64,000 nucleotides of DNA from the NCBI RefSeq assembly GCF_030812415.1, contig NZ_JAUSST010000001.1, positions 124,001 to 188,000 of the forward strand, given 5' to 3'. The notes beneath the pieces are model-generated. The model had not been told where the DNA came from. It made no database searches and worked only from the letters and a program-made list of their open reading frames with translations. Position 1 is the stretch's first letter, and every line of letters starts with the position of its first letter. Both the position numbers and the translations under genes were made by a program. This stretch comes from Paenibacillus harenae. Lineage in GTDB: Bacteria > Bacillota > Bacilli > Paenibacillales > Paenibacillaceae. This document shows positions 54,260 to 64,000 of this stretch, piece by piece.

Positions 54260-55615
54260 CTATCTACGCTGTTTGAATTGAATCGTAATCGTCGTTCCGA
54301 GATCGGGCAAGCTGAACACGTCAACCTTGCCTTCATGCAAATCGACGATCCGCTTGGCAATGGATAAACCAAGTCCTACGCCGCCCGTCGTGCGGCTTCT
54401 TGCTCCGTCTACGCGGTAGAATCGCTCGAACAGATGCGGAATTTCGTTTTCCGGAATGCCGATTCCTTTATCTTTCACTTCGATCTTTACGATATGCTTG
54501 ACAAGGGTGACTGAAACTTCGATCGGATCCTTCGAATATTTGATCGCATTATCCAGTAAAATAACGAGCAATTGTCTGATCTTATCCTTATCCCCGACCA
54601 TGCGGACAACCTTGGACAATGCCTTAACCCGGATCGGCCGCTGGAACGTCGTCTGCAGCATCGTCGCGAGCTCGTCCACCACCTGGACGACGTCGAAGTT
54701 TTCCTGCTTCAGCCAGTCTTCTTGCTCGGCCTCGGCGAGCATCAGCATCGACTTCGTCAACGTTTGGAGACGGTTCGCCTCCTTGTCGATCGCTTCGATC
54801 GCTTCGTTGCGCACGTTCTCGTCATCGCGGCCCCACCGCTTCAGCATCCCCGCATAGCTGCTAATGACCGTCAGCGGCGTCTTCAATTCATGAGAAGCGT
54901 CGGCCACGAACTGCTTCTGTCGGGCGAACGTACGATCGAGCCGTTCAATCATCTGATTAAATGCCCTGACGAGCTGCAGGAGCTCCGCGGATTCCTCCCG
55001 ATTGCTTAGCTCGATCTTCCTTAGCTTCCCGCTCCGGTCGATTTCCCGCATCGTATTGACCATCTGCTGAATCGGCGCCGTTAATCGGGACGTAAACCAG
55101 TACGTACCGAAGATCGCGAATAGAATCGCACCGCCGCTCGTTACGCTGAGCGCAGCGACGAGCACCTGCAAATAATTGTCGAGCTCGTCCAATATGCGGT
55201 TAACCTCAAGCATCGCAATGACGCGATCGCCGTCGTACAGCGGTACGCGCATGAACAGAATGCGCTCGCCGCCCTTCGTAATCATGCCCGTATGCGTATA
55301 CATCTCGAAGGCGGCCGGAAGTTCCAGAAGCACTTGATCGGATCCGGTTATATTGACGACCCGGTTATTCGGCAAAATAATGCGGATCATTTCATTGACA
55401 TTATAATATTCATTGAGAAGGTCGGCCGAATTAAGTCCCCTGCCGCTCTGTATTCGCGGATTTTCCAGCATCAGATTGACCTTGTTGGCGATCACTTCTT
55501 CTTCGCTTTCGGTCGTAATCTTAATGACATAGAAATAGACGAATATATTAAACAGAATCAGAATGAAAATTAACCAAAAAATCGTAAACAGCGTGAATCG
55601 TTTGCGCAGCGTCAT
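54260..55615 (-). CDS. Sensor histidine kinase with HAMP domain
   Basis: 451 residues: span 1 (about 10-33), an outer sensing part (to about 150), span 2 (about 150-172), HAMP (about 173-228), phospho-acceptor histidine in FVADASHELKTPLT (near 242), N box LLVILLDNAIKYS, G boxes DKGIGIP and GGVGLGLSIAKRI. It pairs with the OmpR-type regulator encoded upstream; its ATG overlaps that stop. Resembles ArlS/CssS-type kinases of envelope stress. Signal unknown. Confidence 0.9.
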   Translation of the reverse strand: MTLRKRFTLFTIFWLIFILILFNIFVYFYVIKITTESEEEVIANKVNLMLENPRIQSGRGLNSADLLNEYYNVNEMIRIILPNNRVVNITGSDQVLLELPAAFEMYTHTGMITKGGERILFMRVPLYDGDRVIAMLEVNRILDELDNYLQVLVAALSVTSGGAILFAIFGTYWFTSRLTAPIQQMVNTMREIDRSGKLRKIELSNREESAELLQLVRAFNQMIERLDRTFARQKQFVADASHELKTPLTVISSYAGMLKRWGRDDENVRNEAIEAIDKEANRLQTLTKSMLMLAEAEQEDWLKQENFDVVQVVDELATMLQTTFQRPIRVKALSKVVRMVGDKDKIRQLLVILLDNAIKYSKDPIEVSVTLVKHIVKIEVKDKGIGIPENEIPHLFERFYRVDGARSRTTGGVGLGLSIAKRIVDLHEGKVDVFSLPDLGTTITIQFKQRR

Positions 55616-56310
55616 GCATCGGGCTCCTTAACCATATAACCGACGCCGCGAACCGTATGGATCAGCTTGTGGCGATACCCTTTATCAAGTTTTTGCCGCA
55701 AATAACGGATATAGACGTCAACGAGGTTCGTTTCGCCGATAAAATCATAGCCCCATACTTCGGACAAAATATCTTCGCGCGATTTCTCTTCGTTCTTATT
55801 CTCCACCAAATAAACGAGCAGCTCGAATTCGCGAGGCGTGAGCTCGATCACGATGTCCTTCCGGAACACTTTGCGCGTACGGAGCTCAATCGTAAGATCG
55901 CCGACTTTAATCATGTCAGAGCCTTCCGCTTCCTTCGGATACTGTTGGAAGATGCGCAAAATATTGCGCACGCGGGCAAGCAGCTCTTCCATGGCAAAAG
56001 GTTTCGTTATATAATCGTTAGCTCCATGCTCGAAGCCGCTTACCTTGTCCGGCACGGTATCGCGAGCGGTCAGCAAAATAATCGGCACCGGATTTCCGGC
56101 CTGTCTGACAAGCCTGAGCACCTCGATCCCGCTCATTTCGGGCAGCATCACATCAAGAAGAACCAGCTCCCATTCACCCGAAGACGCCATCTCATAGCCT
56201 GTACGCCCATCGGCCGCCGTTCCTACAGTGTAACCCTCGTGCTCCAGCTCTAGCTGCAAAATACGGGCAATGCCCGCTTCGTCTTCAACGACAAGAATAC
56301 GCTCTTTCAT
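55612..56310 (-). CDS. OmpR-family response regulator
   Basis: 232 residues: receiver with D10 and phospho-acceptor D53 (LLDVMLP), KPFAMEELLARV, and a winged-helix domain (about 135-230, TPREFELLVYLVENKNEEKSRE). Encoded first, overlapping the kinase start by four bases. ATG 56310 is used after CAGGTG; the GTG 12 bases earlier overlaps that site. Similar to ArlR/YkoG-type regulators. Confidence 0.9.
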   Translation of the reverse strand: MKERILVVEDEAGIARILQLELEHEGYTVGTAADGRTGYEMASSGEWELVLLDVMLPEMSGIEVLRLVRQAGNPVPIILLTARDTVPDKVSGFEHGANDYITKPFAMEELLARVRNILRIFQQYPKEAEGSDMIKVGDLTIELRTRKVFRKDIVIELTPREFELLVYLVENKNEEKSREDILSEVWGYDFIGETNLVDVYIRYLRQKLDKGYRHKLIHTVRGVGYMVKEPDA

Positions 56311-56445
56311 ATTGTAGTTCACCTGCTTCCAGTGGTCGTTTTCATAATCGTTCGTCTATAATACATAGCCGTATAAAGCTATGGCGACTTGAACCCTAAT
56401 CTTAATTTCATCATAATGAAGCCGTTTCACAAAAGCAAGCGGCCC

Positions 56446-57996
56446 TTAGGACTCCATCGACCAAGCTTCAACGTCCCATGTTTTCGTTACCCAATCCTCG
56501 TAAAACTCAGGTTCATGGGAGACGAGCACGACCGTACCCTTATAAGCTTTAAGCGCTCGCTTCAGTTCGGCCTTCGCAATGACGTCCAAGTGGTTCGTCG
56601 GTTCGTCGAACAAAATCCAATTGCTTTCATGCATCATCAGTTTGCATAGACGCACCTTCGCCTGCTCCCCGCCGCTGAGCTGATTCAGTGCACGCGTAAT
56701 ATGCTCATTCTTGAGGCCGCACCTCGCAAGCGCCGCTCTCACTTCATGCTGATTCATGAACGAGAACTCGTTCCAAACATCGTCAAGCGGCGTCATTGTC
56801 GGCGCCTTCGATTCCTGCTCGAAGTAGGCCGGACTTAAATAATCGCCGCGATATAGCCTTCCGTCAAGCGGTGGAATGACGCCAAGAATCGTCTTCAGCA
56901 GTGTCGACTTTCCGACGCCGTTGCAGCCGACGATCGCGATCTTGTCGCCGCGTTCGATGAGCATATCCATATTTGGCAGAAGGGGCCGATTATAGCCGAT
57001 GACCATATTTTCCGCTTCGAATACGACTTTACCGCTCGTTCTTGCTTCCTTGAAATTAAAGGTCGGCTTCGCCGCTTCCTCCGGCCGATCGATGCGATCT
57101 ATCTTGTCAAGCTGCTTCTCCCGGCTCTTAGCGCGGCCCGAGGTCGAAGCTCTTGCCTTATTTTTCTGAATAAAATCTTCTTGCTTCTTAATGTAATCCT
57201 GCTGCTTCTCGTAGGCATCGATATGCTGCGCCTTGTTCAGATCGGCCATCTCCAGAAACTTCTCGTAGTTGGCCGTATAACGCGTCAGCTTCGCAAACTC
57301 CAGATGATAAATGACATTGGTGACATTGTTCATAAATCCCGTTTCATGAGAGATAAGAATAAAGGCGTACGGGTAGTTTCTCAGATAGTTCGTCAGCCAG
57401 TTAATATGCTCTTCGTCCAAGTAGTTGGTCGGTTCGTCAAGCAGCAATACGGACGGCTTCTCAAGAAGCAGCTTGGCCAGCAGCACCTTCGTACGTTGTC
57501 CGCCGCTAAGCGCCGCTACGTCGCGATCAAGACCAATTGCGCCAAGACCTAGACCGTTCGCCATCTCATCGACCTTCACGTCGATCAGATAGAAGTCGCC
57601 GATCTCCAGCTCCTCCTGAATTTCTCCCATCCGGTTAAGAAGCTGCTCAAGCGTGTCCTCGTCGGCATCTGCCATTTGCTCTGCAATTTGGTTCATCTCC
57701 TGCTCTAGGACGAGCATCGGTAGAAAGGCGTCCTTCAATACGTCGCGGATCGTTTTGCCCGGCGTTAACAGCGTATGCTGATCCAAATATCCGTAACGAA
57801 CCCGCGGCGTCCATTCCACCTTGCCGTCGTCCTTCAGGAGCTTGCCGGTCAATATATTCATCATCGTTGATTTGCCCGTTCCGTTCGCGCCTACAAGCCC
57901 TACATGCTCGCCTGCCAGCAGTCTGAACGAGACGTTCCTAAACAACGTTCGATCGCCAAAGGTATGTGATAATTGCTCTACTGTTAATAAACTCAT
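56446..57996 (-). CDS. ABC-F family ATPase, YfmM-like
   Basis: 516 residues with two ATPase domains (Walker A GANGTGKS near 34 and GCNGVGKS near 348; signatures LSGGQ and LSGGE; Walker B LLLDEPTNYLD and LFDEPTNHLD) joined by a charged linker that carries KARASTSGRAKSREKQLDKI. Matches YfmM of Bacillus subtilis closely as I remember it. ABC-F proteins act on the ribosome E site and can ease stalling or confer drug resistance. No membrane span. ATG 57996 after GGAG; no leader attenuator was recognised here. Confidence 0.87.
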   Translation of the reverse strand: MSLLTVEQLSHTFGDRTLFRNVSFRLLAGEHVGLVGANGTGKSTMMNILTGKLLKDDGKVEWTPRVRYGYLDQHTLLTPGKTIRDVLKDAFLPMLVLEQEMNQIAEQMADADEDTLEQLLNRMGEIQEELEIGDFYLIDVKVDEMANGLGLGAIGLDRDVAALSGGQRTKVLLAKLLLEKPSVLLLDEPTNYLDEEHINWLTNYLRNYPYAFILISHETGFMNNVTNVIYHLEFAKLTRYTANYEKFLEMADLNKAQHIDAYEKQQDYIKKQEDFIQKNKARASTSGRAKSREKQLDKIDRIDRPEEAAKPTFNFKEARTSGKVVFEAENMVIGYNRPLLPNMDMLIERGDKIAIVGCNGVGKSTLLKTILGVIPPLDGRLYRGDYLSPAYFEQESKAPTMTPLDDVWNEFSFMNQHEVRAALARCGLKNEHITRALNQLSGGEQAKVRLCKLMMHESNWILFDEPTNHLDVIAKAELKRALKAYKGTVVLVSHEPEFYEDWVTKTWDVEAWSMES

Positions 57997-58084
57997 GTTT
58001 GTATTTACTCCATTCATGCTTGTTCGATTTGATCGGCATTGGCATCGGCCATTGCTTCAAATAATCCGTATAAGTGTACCACAA

Positions 58085-59698
58085 TTAATGCGATTTTGCG
58101 TTATTTTCATTGGCGAGCAGCGCAATAATAGGCTTAAGCGCCTCTTTAAGCTGTTTGCCTACGGAAAAATGGTCCGTCATTCGCTTGCCGCTCCACAATA
58201 TATTCAACAAGGCATCATTCGGCAATAAAGGAATCGTTGCAACCGGACGGTCGGGAAACAGCCTTAACCAATCCTGTCTGCAAATGAAGCGTACGTCCTT
58301 ATTCGCAATCCAGACCAGTTCCATCCCTTTATGCTTAAGTTCCTCGGATAATATCCTCAGCTTGCGCATCTTTCCAGCTTGCCACTTGGCTACGAACGGG
58401 TCCGCAACTACGATGACATACCGGGATTTGGTTAGCCAATAATAGCTATCCGCTTGCTCCCAATCGCTGGAGAAATCGATCAGCGTAATCGACTCGTCGC
58501 TGCGCCTGAGCAAATCCTCAAGCGCTTCACTTGGATCGCCCTGCCTAGTCCCTGCTTCATCTTCATGGTTAACCGCGTACCAATGTATGGAACGACCTTC
58601 TTCGTAACCGTGCAAATAACTTTGCCGATCTTTGATTATGCCCGTTGCAGTTGCATTCCAACGTATTTCTTCATGTAGACTTTGCCGCCATTCCGGTTCA
58701 TGACGGGGCTGCTCAATCGCCGCGACAGTCTTCGCCGTTGCCAGACCTTGGAGCATCTCCGCGATAAGCGGAGTAAGGAAGGTCGCGCCTGCCCCGGCAT
58801 GCAAAGAAATAATGCTTACCAGCATTCGTTGTCTCATACCGGCAAGCGCCACCGCTTGACTATCCGATGCCGTACGCCCGCGGCTATCATTGATCAATGC
58901 TTTCAACGCATGCTCAACTTCAACCATCGAAGCATATCGATATGACGGGTTCATCTGCAGCATTCGCTCCAAAATAACGATGAACGGAAGGGAAGATCTG
59001 CCTTTCAGCAGCTTCCGAATCGACTGCCCCTGCTGGGTAATGTAAATACTGCCTCCGCTAGCCATATAATAGAGCAGCATACCTAGTCCGTATATGTCCG
59101 TTCGTTCATCGCTTTGCTTCAAAGCAAGCTGCTCGGGCGCCGCGAATTGCAAAGTTCCGAGCTGAATCGTATCCTGCAGCTGCCCCGCCTTGAAGGTGCG
59201 CGAGATGCCGAAGTCAATGACCTTCACATTGCCGCCGTAATCGATCATAATATTGGAGGGTTTTAGATCGCGATGAATAATCGGCCTCGGTTGTTTATGC
59301 AAATAGGCAAGCGCCGAACATAGCTGCATGCCGATCCGGACGAGTTCTTCGAATGTAAGGGTGGTTAATGGGTCGGATAGCAGCTCCGATAGCGTATGCC
59401 CCTCGATAAAGTCCATCACAAACGCTTCTTCCCCTTGCTCTTCCAGCCGGAAGTAATCGAATATAACCGGCAAATGAGGATGATTGAGCCGCATGAGCGT
59501 CGCTGCTTCCGTGTACAATCCGCTGCCCGCACCCGCTCCCTTAACTACTTTAAGCGCTCTTCTTATGCCGTTCAGCTTTCTATCCAGTACGGAATAAACG
59601 ACACCCATGCCGCCTTGTCCGATCAAACGATCGATCTGATACCGATCGCCAATCATTCGCCCTCGCTGCCACCCTTGTTCATGTTCGTCTCTATGCAT
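58085..59698 (-). CDS. Serine/threonine protein kinase with ParA-like C-terminal domain
   Basis: 537 residues. The kinase domain (about 18-275) has GQGGMGVVY, the ATP lysine in ALKVVKG, HRDLKPSNIM and VIDFGISR. No PASTA or membrane span follows. Instead residues 290-535 look like a SIMIBI/ParA-type fold: LHAGAGATFLTPLIAEML at the P-loop position lacks the Walker lysine, and LIDFSSDWE and RYVIVVADPF fit later motifs. It may be a regulatory, non-hydrolysing domain. Substrates unknown. Confidence 0.8.
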   Translation of the reverse strand: MHRDEHEQGWQRGRMIGDRYQIDRLIGQGGMGVVYSVLDRKLNGIRRALKVVKGAGAGSGLYTEAATLMRLNHPHLPVIFDYFRLEEQGEEAFVMDFIEGHTLSELLSDPLTTLTFEELVRIGMQLCSALAYLHKQPRPIIHRDLKPSNIMIDYGGNVKVIDFGISRTFKAGQLQDTIQLGTLQFAAPEQLALKQSDERTDIYGLGMLLYYMASGGSIYITQQGQSIRKLLKGRSSLPFIVILERMLQMNPSYRYASMVEVEHALKALINDSRGRTASDSQAVALAGMRQRMLVSIISLHAGAGATFLTPLIAEMLQGLATAKTVAAIEQPRHEPEWRQSLHEEIRWNATATGIIKDRQSYLHGYEEGRSIHWYAVNHEDEAGTRQGDPSEALEDLLRRSDESITLIDFSSDWEQADSYYWLTKSRYVIVVADPFVAKWQAGKMRKLRILSEELKHKGMELVWIANKDVRFICRQDWLRLFPDRPVATIPLLPNDALLNILWSGKRMTDHFSVGKQLKEALKPIIALLANENNAKSH

Positions 59699-59730
59699 CG
59701 TTATCGCATCTCCTCTTTAATGTAACAAAA

Positions 59731-59779
59731 AAAGCATCCCGATGCCGCCTGTTCAATCACAGGCGGATCGGGATGCTTT
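59731..59779 (-). terminator. Strong terminator of the sugar transport operon
   Basis: AAAGCATCCCGAT-GCCGCCTGT and its complement form a 20-base stem with one offset; the minus strand continues with seven T. It lies 62 bases after the GH105 stop codon. Confidence 0.88.
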
Positions 59780-59841
59780 CCCTGGTCCCGCTTATTTTGT
59801 TACACCTAATTTAGCATAGGAGTGAACATGTCATCAAGCTT

Positions 59842-60879
59842 TTAATAGACGTATTTCTTCGAACGAAGAAGCTCCGAGAGGAACGCAAGCGCAAGTCCTT
59901 GACCCCAGCCTTGAACGCGCTTATGCGCAACGTCCTTGTAGCCCTGTTGGTCGTTCATGACAGCGGTACCCGCAGATACGTTCATTACGCTGCCGTCCTC
60001 CGTAATTTGGCTCAATATGCCGTCGATCGACTTCTGTATATATTTGTTGTAGAGCGAACCGAATGCGAACAAGCCGGTTGCGATGCCGGCCGAGCCGGAG
60101 GTTTCGCAATAGGACGTATTGTCGGTAAGCACGGTGTGCCACAGCCCGTTATCGGCCTGCAAGCGAACGAGCGTGCTAAGCTGATCGCGCATCGAGCCTT
60201 CGATAATCATGAATGCAGGGTGTTGTACAGCAATCAGCGGAAGAGCCTTCGCCATTGTCAATGCCGCCCATGAGTTGCCGCGCGCCCAGAAGATACCCGA
60301 CATATGGTTCTGCGCGATGTTGTCCCAGCCATGATAATACAGGTTGGATACCGGATCTTGCAAAAAAAGTTCATGACCATGGTACTGCTTGATGCCATCC
60401 TCCAAGTAATCGTTGCGGTTCAACAGATGCCCCATCCGAACGAGGAAGTAGCCAGCCATCATCATCGTGTCTACCCAAGCTTGCTCGGGGAAGTTGTACG
60501 TCTCGGAATTAACCGTATGCTGGAAAATACCGTCCGCGAATCGAACCGCGTCATTTTTCAAATATTCCGCCATCTGGATCGCAACATCCAAGTAACGCTG
60601 CTCATCCGTCGCTTTGTAGAGCGAGATCAGCGCATGGCCGATGGATACGCCGTTGATCGTCAACCTAGGCAATCCGTCCTCGAGCTTCTCGTCTACCCAC
60701 TCCCGGAGTAGCTTGATATATCGCTCATTGCCCGTTGCTTCATAAGCTTCGGCAACCCCATAGAAGGCGACGCCGCCCGGCCAATCCCAACTAAAATCCA
60801 TGCGGAACGTCCGGTCAACGACACGGTCGATGACGTCTTTAATATGGTTTTCGTCATATTGAAGTTGCGGCATTTCCAT
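59842..60879 (-). CDS. Glycoside hydrolase family 88/105 (unsaturated rhamnogalacturonyl hydrolase-like)
   Basis: 345 residues of an alpha/alpha-barrel. DFSWDWPGGVAFYGVAEAYE near the start, EQAWVDTMMMAGYF in the middle (the likely catalytic aspartate) and GWGQGLALAFLSELL at the end match YteR/YesR-type enzymes, which remove unsaturated uronate from rhamnogalacturonan oligosaccharides. No signal peptide, so it acts in the cytoplasm on imported oligosaccharides, consistent with the transporter genes before it. Confidence 0.87.
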   Translation of the reverse strand: MEMPQLQYDENHIKDVIDRVVDRTFRMDFSWDWPGGVAFYGVAEAYEATGNERYIKLLREWVDEKLEDGLPRLTINGVSIGHALISLYKATDEQRYLDVAIQMAEYLKNDAVRFADGIFQHTVNSETYNFPEQAWVDTMMMAGYFLVRMGHLLNRNDYLEDGIKQYHGHELFLQDPVSNLYYHGWDNIAQNHMSGIFWARGNSWAALTMAKALPLIAVQHPAFMIIEGSMRDQLSTLVRLQADNGLWHTVLTDNTSYCETSGSAGIATGLFAFGSLYNKYIQKSIDGILSQITEDGSVMNVSAGTAVMNDQQGYKDVAHKRVQGWGQGLALAFLSELLRSKKYVY

Positions 60880-60916
60880 CTTCCTCTCTCCTATATGTTG
60901 TTGATTTTCCTATACG

Positions 60917-61753
60917 TTATTTTAGTCCGCTCGTACTGATGCCTTCCACGATGTACTTCTGGAAAGCGAAGAAGATTGCAAGCACGGGCAGCAAGCTGAC
61001 GATCGACATCGCGAACATCGCGCCCCAGTTCGATACCGTATCGCTGTCGAGGAACATTTTTAGACCCATCGATACCGGATACAGGCTTGGACGATTCAGG
61101 TAAAGAACCGGTCCAAGCAGGTCCTCCCAGCGCCAGTAGAACGAGAAGATCGAAGCCGTCGCAAGCGCAGGCACGACCAGCGGCAAAATGATGCGGAAGA
61201 ACAAACGAAACTTGCCGCAGCCATCGATCGTTGCCGCCTCGTCCAGCTCGGTCGGAATGGTCCTAATGAACTGAATGAGCAGGAAAATAAAGAACGGAAT
61301 TCCGAAGTATTGCGGTATGACGATCGGTTTGATCGAGTTCAGCCATTCCATCTTCGCGAACAAAATGTATTGCGGGACGAGTACGACGTCATGCGGCAGC
61401 ATCAGCGTTACCATCATAATGCCGAACCAGAACGACTTCCCGACGAAATTCAAGCGCGCAAATCCGAATGCGATGAATGCCGATGACAATACGGCGCCGA
61501 TCGTGGAAATAACGACGATCTCGAGCGAGTTCATAATGAACGTCCCGAACGATTGACCTGCAATGCCGATCCAGCCGATTTTGTAATTTTCCCATATCCA
61601 TGGCTGTGGAATAAGCGAATCTGCGGTCGCGAAGATCAGATTGCTTTCCTTGAACGAACTCATGAGCAGCCATAGCACCGGATAAACCATGCCTACCGCT
61701 AACGCTGCGACAAAAATGTGATAGATTGGCCACTTCAGTTTTTTGATCATCAT
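60917..61753 (-). CDS. Carbohydrate ABC transporter permease (MalG type)
   Basis: 278 residues with six spans. The EAA-type loop [24 protein letters not shown] is typical of MalG-like permeases of the CUT1 family. It works with the upstream permease and binding protein; no ATPase gene is in the window, which is common because one ATPase (MsmX) serves many systems in Bacillota. Starts two bases after the previous stop. Confidence 0.9.
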   Translation of the reverse strand: MMIKKLKWPIYHIFVAALAVGMVYPVLWLLMSSFKESNLIFATADSLIPQPWIWENYKIGWIGIAGQSFGTFIMNSLEIVVISTIGAVLSSAFIAFGFARLNFVGKSFWFGIMMVTLMLPHDVVLVPQYILFAKMEWLNSIKPIVIPQYFGIPFFIFLLIQFIRTIPTELDEAATIDGCGKFRLFFRIILPLVVPALATASIFSFYWRWEDLLGPVLYLNRPSLYPVSMGLKMFLDSDTVSNWGAMFAMSIVSLLPVLAIFFAFQKYIVEGISTSGLK

Positions 61754-61755
61754 GA

Positions 61756-62655
61756 TTAATGGCCACCTTTCGACTCGTAATGAACCCAGCGCTTAGACGT
61801 CCAGAACAGCAGACCCGTAAGAATCGCGATAATGATCAACATGATCCAAGCCATTGCGGATGCATAACCCATATCGAAGTAAACGAAAGCTTGGCGGAAT
61901 AAGTACAGCGAGTACAGCAGTGTGCCGTCAAGCGGTCCGCCTTCGCCCTTGGAAATAATGTAAGCCGGAACGAATGTCATGAATGCGCCGATCGTCTGCA
62001 TAATCGTGTTGAATAGAATAATCGGGCTAAGCATGGGCAGCGTGATTTTGAAGAAACGGATAACCGGGCCGGCGCCGTCTACGTTGGAAGCCTCGTACAG
62101 CTCTCCCGGGATGTTCTTGAGACCTGCCAGGAAAATAAGCATAGAAGAACCGAATTGCCATACCGACAACGTGATGAGCATCCAAAGAGCTGCTGCCGGT
62201 TCAGCGAACCATCTGACGCTATCTAAACCGAGCATATTCAGAAAATGATTGATTACTCCTTCGTCGCCATAAAGATTGCGCCACATGATCGATACGGCAA
62301 CGCTGCCGCCGATAATGGAAGGCAAGTAATAAACCGTCCGATATAGCCCGATTGCTTTCGAGGCTGTGTTCAGAATCATTGCGACGAACAAGGCGAATGC
62401 CAGACGAAGCGGCACGCCGATGAATACGTACAGAAACGTAACTTTTAGCGATGCAAAAAACTTCGAATCGTTGGTGAACATTTCCGTATAGTTTTCCATA
62501 CCGATGAAAGATGGCGTCGATAACAAGTCGTAATCCGTGACCGAAAAGTATAACGATGCAAGCGCAGGAACCAAAGTGAATAATAAAAATCCGATAACGA
62601 ACGGCCCGATAAAGGTATAGCCGATGAGGTTGTTTTTAAGTGACAGCGATTTCAT
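61756..62655 (-). CDS. Carbohydrate ABC transporter permease (MalF type)
   Basis: 299 residues with six spans, starting [18 protein letters not shown]. The EAA-type loop is [20 protein letters not shown], the MalF version. First permease after the binding-protein gene and 93 bases downstream of it, with a hairpin in the gap. ATG 62655 is used after AGGAG; an in-frame ATG nine bases earlier overlaps that site. Confidence 0.9.
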   Translation of the reverse strand: MKSLSLKNNLIGYTFIGPFVIGFLLFTLVPALASLYFSVTDYDLLSTPSFIGMENYTEMFTNDSKFFASLKVTFLYVFIGVPLRLAFALFVAMILNTASKAIGLYRTVYYLPSIIGGSVAVSIMWRNLYGDEGVINHFLNMLGLDSVRWFAEPAAALWMLITLSVWQFGSSMLIFLAGLKNIPGELYEASNVDGAGPVIRFFKITLPMLSPIILFNTIMQTIGAFMTFVPAYIISKGEGGPLDGTLLYSLYLFRQAFVYFDMGYASAMAWIMLIIIAILTGLLFWTSKRWVHYESKGGH

Positions 62656-62699
62656 ATTATCCAACTCCTATCGAATCTGACGTACAAGTAGGAGAGAGA

Positions 62700-62734
62700 A
62701 AGCGATGGCCGATCATGTCGACCAGCCATCGCTT
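62700..62734 (-). terminator. Hairpin between binding-protein and permease genes
   Basis: AAGCGATGGC and its complement with a 15-base loop. Such hairpins often reduce permease relative to binding-protein expression. No T run follows, so partial stop or mRNA protection is meant. Confidence 0.5.
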
Positions 62735-62748
62735 CTACTCAAGCAATA

Positions 62749-64000
62749 TTACTTGTTTTTCTTGAGAATGGAGGTAGCTTCGTCTCTGAATTTCTTAGCT
62801 GCTTCTTCAGGCTTGATCTTGTCGTAGTTCATTTGCTCAGCAAGGCTTGTAAGCGATTTGAACACTTCCGCGGAACCGATCGGATCTGCTGGATCCATTG
62901 GGGAGCTGTTCGATTCTGCCCATGCCACATAGTCATAAACTTGGATTTGAGCTTCGGAGGAAACTTCTTTCAGCGCTTCTTTTACCTTCGCCGATACAGG
63001 AACGCCGCGATCGCCAAGGATCAATTTGTTCGCTTCGATATCGTTAACGAAGAAGTTGATGAACTTCGCCGCTTCTTCCTTCGCTTTCGAGTTCTCCGAT
63101 ACGGAGAAGAACATCGACGGCTTCAAGAACAAGCCTTTCGTCATTTCCGGACCAACCATTGGCGCCAGAGCCATCGGACGGTTAGCTACTTGCTGCAAGC
63201 CTACATACTGATTGGACCATTGCCATACGCCGATGCCTTGGTTTAGAACAAGGTGGCTGTCTTCTGCGCCTTTTATCTGAGCAAGTACGTCGGGCGATGG
63301 AACTGCGCCGTCGATAACGAGTTTGGACAACATGCCGAAGAAGTCGACGAACATTTGGTCATCTTCGTAACCAAGGCCTGTACCTTCGGCGTTAAACAAC
63401 GTTTTGCCAAGCGTACGGAGGTAGTAGCCGAAGAATACTTCGGCGCGCATGCCGCTGTCGAAGAACAATCCCGCTTCCTTCGCTTTAGCGGCCATGCCTA
63501 CGTAGTCATCCCAAGTCCAGTTCTCGGGAATGGATTCGATGCCGGCTTTCTTGAGCAGCGCCGGGTCGTAGTTTAAGCCGAGTGCGTTCACGCCAAGGTT
63601 CATGCCATACAGCTTGTCGCCCAGCTTGCCGCCGTCAATCGCATTCTGCGAAATGTCTGAAACGTCGATTTGATTGCCGATGTAAGGAGTTAGATCAGCA
63701 AGCTGGTTTCTGCCCGCGTATTGGGTATAGTTTTGCGTGTCGATTTGGATAATGTCCGGGAGCTCGTTGGCAGCCGCTTGCGGCGCCAGCTTCTTCCAGT
63801 AGTCATCATAGTTCGCGTATTCCATTTCGATCGTTACATGCGGATTTTTCGATTTGTACATTTCAATAACTTTCATTGTGTAATCGTGTCGAGGCTGTCC
63901 GCCCCACCAAGCGATTCGCAGCGTGACCGGATCCGGTTCCTTGTCTCCGTTCGTTGCCGCATTTGTGGCGGCCGGCGTGTTGCTGCTGTTTGAGTTGCCC
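62749..64000 (-). CDS. Extracellular sugar-binding protein of an ABC importer (5' end beyond window)
   Basis: The frame is open to the window edge, so the start and signal peptide are missing. The visible part begins in a Ser/Asn/Thr/Ala-rich linker typical of lipoprotein binding proteins, then TLRIAWWGGQPRHDYT and the family-1 solute-binding core with ANELPDIIQIDTQNYTQYAG. The ATG at 63876 is internal, not the true start. Partner of the two permeases; a rhamnogalacturonan-type oligosaccharide ligand is inferred from the GH105 gene. Confidence 0.85.
   Translation of the reverse strand, partial: GNSNSSNTPAATNAATNGDKEPDPVTLRIAWWGGQPRHDYTMKVIEMYKSKNPHVTIEMEYANYDDYWKKLAPQAAANELPDIIQIDTQNYTQYAGRNQLADLTPYIGNQIDVSDISQNAIDGGKLGDKLYGMNLGVNALGLNYDPALLKKAGIESIPENWTWDDYVGMAAKAKEAGLFFDSGMRAEVFFGYYLRTLGKTLFNAEGTGLGYEDDQMFVDFFGMLSKLVIDGAVPSPDVLAQIKGAEDSHLVLNQGIGVWQWSNQYVGLQQVANRPMALAPMVGPEMTKGLFLKPSMFFSVSENSKAKEEAAKFINFFVNDIEANKLILGDRGVPVSAKVKEALKEVSSEAQIQVYDYVAWAESNSSPMDPADPIGSAEVFKSLTSLAEQMNYDKIKPEEAAKKFRDEATSILKKNK

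Overview
The window looks like a piece of chromosome from an endospore-forming, Paenibacillus-like member of the Bacillota. Evidence: a GerA-type germinant receptor, a SleB-like cortex hydrolase, a YpdA-type bacillithiol-disulfide reductase, AGGAGG-type ribosome sites with many GTG/TTG starts, Bacillus-type SOS boxes, extended -10 promoters and many U-tailed intrinsic terminators. No rRNA, tRNA, CRISPR array, insertion sequence or prophage was seen. Most genes lie on the minus strand.

Layout. 1-5 kb: start of a gerA gene with a small upstream ORF, a DinG/XPD-type helicase, a DUF5658 membrane protein, a CLC antiporter of the fluoride type. 4.9-13.8 kb: a 5'-truncated uppP remnant abutting a radical SAM gene, a DUF4166 / SRPBCC-DoxX / DCC cluster, a two-component system, YdjO, a lactonase, a DsbA-family gene, a SleB-like hydrolase. 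13.9-21 kb: a candidate small RNA, a dif-like site directly upstream of a XerS-like recombinase, a heterodimeric ABC exporter behind a leader-peptide attenuator, and ypdA. 21-31 kb: DUF4129/DUF58/MoxR operon, ChbG-type deacetylase, phosphotransferase, MOSC protein, APC permease, DUF3298 protein, GNAT, ABC ATPase. 31-36.6 kb: a small gene under two SOS boxes, a 45-residue protein, a HAD phosphatase, topoisomerase III, a membrane-anchored glucosaminidase-like protein. 36.7-48.6 kb: housekeeping metabolism (gltD, thyA-dfrA, a thioesterase, pdhABCD, an esterase, a tyrosine phosphatase, a TRIC channel, thiamine diphosphokinase). 48.7-51.1 kb: an Smr-less MutS2 paralogue behind a roughly 400-nt leader with an 8-codon ORF and two tandem terminators. 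51.2-54.2 kb: MBL hydrolase, two GNATs and a nitrilase in one tight operon. 54.2-59.7 kb: an OmpR-type two-component system, an ABC-F ATPase, a Ser/Thr kinase with a ParA-like tail. 59.8-64 kb: a sugar ABC importer with a GH105 hydrolase, probably for rhamnogalacturonan oligosaccharides; the binding-protein gene runs off the right edge.

The least explained parts are regulatory. Two leaders (upstream of the exporter and of the MutS2 paralogue) look like translation-sensing attenuators, so both downstream products may respond to ribosome stalling. The XerS-like gene with an adjacent dif-like site resembles the streptococcal XerS/dif-SL arrangement. All functions are read from sequence motifs and remembered family features; no database search was run.
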